DNA from: Gammaproteobacteria bacterium
Lineage (GTDB): Bacteria > Pseudomonadota > Gammaproteobacteria > Steroidobacterales > Steroidobacteraceae
Direction of reading: 5' to 3'
Length of the DNA: 5,260 bases
Assembly: GCA_009923475.1 (NCBI GenBank)
Contig: RFTM01000147.1
Location: 1 to 5,260 of the forward strand
Shown: positions 1 through 5,260 of the stretch, one piece after another
How positions within the stretch are numbered: the first letter of the stretch is position 1
Layout: each line of letters opens with the position of its first letter
Translations under genes and position numbers: made by a program
Notes under the pieces: generated by a model
What the model saw: the letters and a program-made list of their open reading frames with translations, nothing else
Told to the model about the DNA's origin: nothing
Database searches by the model: none

Positions 1-1360
<1,360 letters not shown>

Positions 1361-1361
<1 letters not shown>

Positions 1362-1383
1362 GTCAGCGTTGCGGTGTCAGCGT
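1361..1383 (-). repeat. 9-bp direct repeat at the pheA start codon
   Basis: The minus-strand 9-mer ACGCTGACA occurs at 1383-1375 and again at 1369-1361, separated by five bases. The last base of the second copy is the A of the pheA ATG. The copies are exact, giving a 14-base period. This could be a small duplication or a protein-binding site, but it may also be chance. Confidence 0.5.
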
Positions 1384-1397
1384 GGCGACGGGTTCTT

Positions 1398-1417
1398 GGC
1401 GGGCAGGTTAACCCGCC
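1398..1417 (-). other. GC-rich hairpin between serC and pheA
   Basis: GGCGGG (1398-1403) and CCCGCC (1412-1417) form a perfect 6-bp stem with an 8-base loop inside the 80-bp serC-pheA gap. No run of U follows in the transcript, so this is not a standard intrinsic terminator. An intercistronic mRNA-stability hairpin or a weak attenuator would fit, but no function can be shown. Confidence 0.35.
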
Positions 1418-1441
1418 GACGGCGCGAATGCGACCGCGGCA

Positions 1442-2521
1442 TCAGCCGTGGCGCCGCTGGAAATCGCCCATGAAGGCGACCAGCGCCTGCACGCCCTCGA
1501 GCGGCATGGCGTTGTAGATCGAGGCGCGCAGGCCGCCCACCGAGCGATGCCCCTCGAGGTTGGCGAGCCCTGCCGCCGCGGCCTGCTCGCAGAACGCCTT
1601 CTCGAGGGCCGGGTCGGGCAGCATGAACGGCACATTCATGCGCGACCGGCAAGCCGGGTGCACCGGACAGCGGTACCAACCCGAGGCGTCGATGAACCCG
1701 TAAAGCAAGGCCGCCTTGGCCGCGTTGCGCGCGGCGACCGCCGCCACGCCGCCCTCGCCTTTCAGCCACTGGAACACGAGGCCCGCGATGTAGATGCTGA
1801 AGGTGGGCGGCGTGTTGAGCATCGAGGCCTCGCGCGCCATCACCCCGTAGTCCCAGACCGGCGGCGTCCCCGCGCGCGCCTTGCCGATGAGCTCGTCGCG
1901 CACGACCACCAGCACGAGCCCGGACGGTCCGATGTTCTTCTGCGCCCCGGCGTAGATGAGCCCGAAGCGTCGCACGTCGATCGGCTGCGAGAGGATGCTC
2001 GAGGAGAAGTCGGCCACCAGCGGCACGCCGCCGGTGTCGGGCACATAGGGGAATTCGACGCCGCCGATGGTCTCGTTGGGCGTGTAGTGGGCATAGGCCG
2101 CGCCCGGAGTGAAGCGCAACGAGGCCGCATCGGGCACCGTGGTGTAGCCGGAGGCCGCCTCGTCGGCGACGACGTTGACGGCACAGAAGCGCCGCGCCTC
2201 GGCGATGGCCTTCTTGCCCCAGACGCCGGTGCAGACGTAATCCGCGGTGTCGCCCGTCGCGGCGAGGTTCATCGGGATGGCGGTGAACTGCGCCGTCGCC
2301 CCGCCCTGCAGGAAGAGGACCCGGTAGTCGGACGGCACGCCCATCAGCCCGCGCAGGTCGGCCTCGGCCCGCTCGGCCAGTGCGACGAAGGCCTTGCCGC
2401 GATGGCTGACCTCCATGACCGACATGCCGCTGCCCTGCCAATCGAGCAGTTCGTCGCGGACCCGTTCGAGCACGGGCAGCGGCAACGCGGAAGGACCGGC
2501 CGCGAAGTTGAAGACGCGCAA
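1442..2521 (-). CDS. serC: Phosphoserine aminotransferase (PLP-dependent)
   Basis: SerC transfers the amino group of glutamate to 3-phosphohydroxypyruvate, giving 3-phosphoserine in serine synthesis; the same enzyme (PdxF) acts in pyridoxal phosphate synthesis. The family signature is clear along the whole protein: FNFAAGP near the start, MEVSHRGK (H40, R41, phosphate/carboxylate binding in the family), W101, VADFSS with D171, GAQKNIGPSG with the PLP lysine at K195, RSRMNVPF, and GHRSVGGLRASIYNAMPLEGV with H325 and R326 near the C terminus. From TTG at 2521 the product is 359 residues, close to the 362 of E. coli SerC, and begins MRVFNFAAGP, matching the family N terminus. A longer frame back to 2695 is excluded because it runs inside gyrA and adds an arginine-rich stretch unlike SerC. 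No in-frame ATG or GTG lies nearer, and no good Shine-Dalgarno precedes the TTG. The gap to the gyrA stop is 34 bp. Confidence 0.97.
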   Translation of the reverse strand: MRVFNFAAGPSALPLPVLERVRDELLDWQGSGMSVMEVSHRGKAFVALAERAEADLRGLMGVPSDYRVLFLQGGATAQFTAIPMNLAATGDTADYVCTGVWGKKAIAEARRFCAVNVVADEAASGYTTVPDAASLRFTPGAAYAHYTPNETIGGVEFPYVPDTGGVPLVADFSSSILSQPIDVRRFGLIYAGAQKNIGPSGLVLVVVRDELIGKARAGTPPVWDYGVMAREASMLNTPPTFSIYIAGLVFQWLKGEGGVAAVAARNAAKAALLYGFIDASGWYRCPVHPACRSRMNVPFMLPDPALEKAFCEQAAAAGLANLEGHRSVGGLRASIYNAMPLEGVQALVAFMGDFQRRHG

Positions 2522-2555
2522 GGCGGGGACCCGGATGCGGCGGCGCGGAGCGCGC

Positions 2556-5189
<2,634 letters not shown>

Positions 5190-5195
5190 TTAGGG

Positions 5196-5211
5196 TGCTG
5201 TTTCCGCAGCA
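5196..5211 (-). other. Small hairpin in the gyrA 5' leader
   Basis: TGCTG (5196-5200) pairs with CAGCA (5207-5211) around a six-base loop. In the transcript the loop carries GGAAA, the only Shine-Dalgarno-like stretch before the gyrA ATG, which lies 11 bases further on. The stem is only 5 bp, so it is weak, but it could affect ribosome access. Confidence 0.3.
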
Positions 5212-5225
5212 GAAAACCGGCCGGA

Positions 5226-5234
5226 ATTGTACCA
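5226..5234 (-). promoter_or_regulatory. Probable gyrA promoter: extended -10 element
   Basis: On the minus strand TGG at 5234-5232 followed by TACAAT at 5231-5226 makes a TGnTACAAT extended -10, one mismatch from TATAAT. The hexamer at the 17-bp position (5254-5249) is GGGCTT, so no real -35 box is seen, as is common for extended -10 promoters. Transcription would start near 5219 and give a leader of about 30 bases. The AT content stands out from the GC-rich surroundings. It would drive gyrA and probably the whole operon. Confidence 0.55.
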
Positions 5235-5242
5235 TAGCGACC

Positions 5243-5257
5243 CACGGGAAGCCCGTG
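5243..5257. repeat. Perfect inverted repeat upstream of the gyrA promoter
   Basis: CACGGG (5243-5248) and CCCGTG (5252-5257) are perfect inverted arms with a three-base spacer. The element covers where the gyrA -35 box would lie. It could be the terminator of an upstream gene outside the window, though no T-run follows on the minus strand, or an operator-like palindrome. The function is unproved. Confidence 0.4.
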
Positions 5258-5260
5258 CCG

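Noticed and set aside
1398..1417. Intrinsic terminator after serC
   Set aside because: The hairpin is only 6 bp and is followed by AAGAACC in the transcript rather than a U-run, and pheA continues on the same strand shortly after.
1377..2441. A 354-codon minus-strand frame overlapping serC in another frame
   Set aside because: It is an out-of-frame reading of serC with Gly/Arg-rich composition and no homology recognised.

Overview
This window is an ordinary, compact housekeeping block. It holds four co-oriented minus-strand genes, transcribed from right to left: gyrA, serC, pheA and the 5' part of aroA. The very GC-rich sequence, the GyrA/SerC/P-protein sequences and the gyrA-serC-pheA-aroA order point to a high-GC proteobacterium. 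A gammaproteobacterium of the Xanthomonadales/Pseudomonas neighbourhood fits best. That placement rests on remembered family sequences and gene orders, not on a search.

Layout in the direction of transcription. Positions 5260-5190 are a non-coding leader with a perfect 6-bp hairpin (5243-5257), an extended -10 element (5234-5226) and a small leader hairpin (5211-5196). gyrA (5189-2556) encodes the DNA gyrase A subunit. After 34 bp comes serC (2521-1442, apparent TTG start), phosphoserine aminotransferase. After 80 bp, holding a GC hairpin and a 9-bp direct repeat, comes pheA (1361-198), the bifunctional chorismate mutase/prephenate dehydratase (P-protein). Ten bases later aroA (187 to past position 1) begins, encoding EPSP synthase. 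Its reading frame has no nearby ATG, GTG or TTG, and the best start is a CTG preceded by a well-spaced GAGGA.

The last three enzymes form a metabolic group. AroA makes the immediate precursor of chorismate, PheA takes chorismate to phenylpyruvate, and SerC supplies serine (and also acts in vitamin B6 synthesis). gyrA at the head is a different function, but gyrA-serC-pheA linkage is familiar in proteobacteria. The hisC and tyrA genes that lie between pheA and aroA in Pseudomonas and Burkholderia are absent here.

No mobile element, CRISPR array, RNA gene or unknown system is visible. All four genes look intact except aroA, which is cut by the window edge. The very long plus-strand open frames opposite gyrA, serC and pheA are GC-driven shadows. 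The points most worth a second look are the translation starts, especially aroA's, and the gyrA promoter region.
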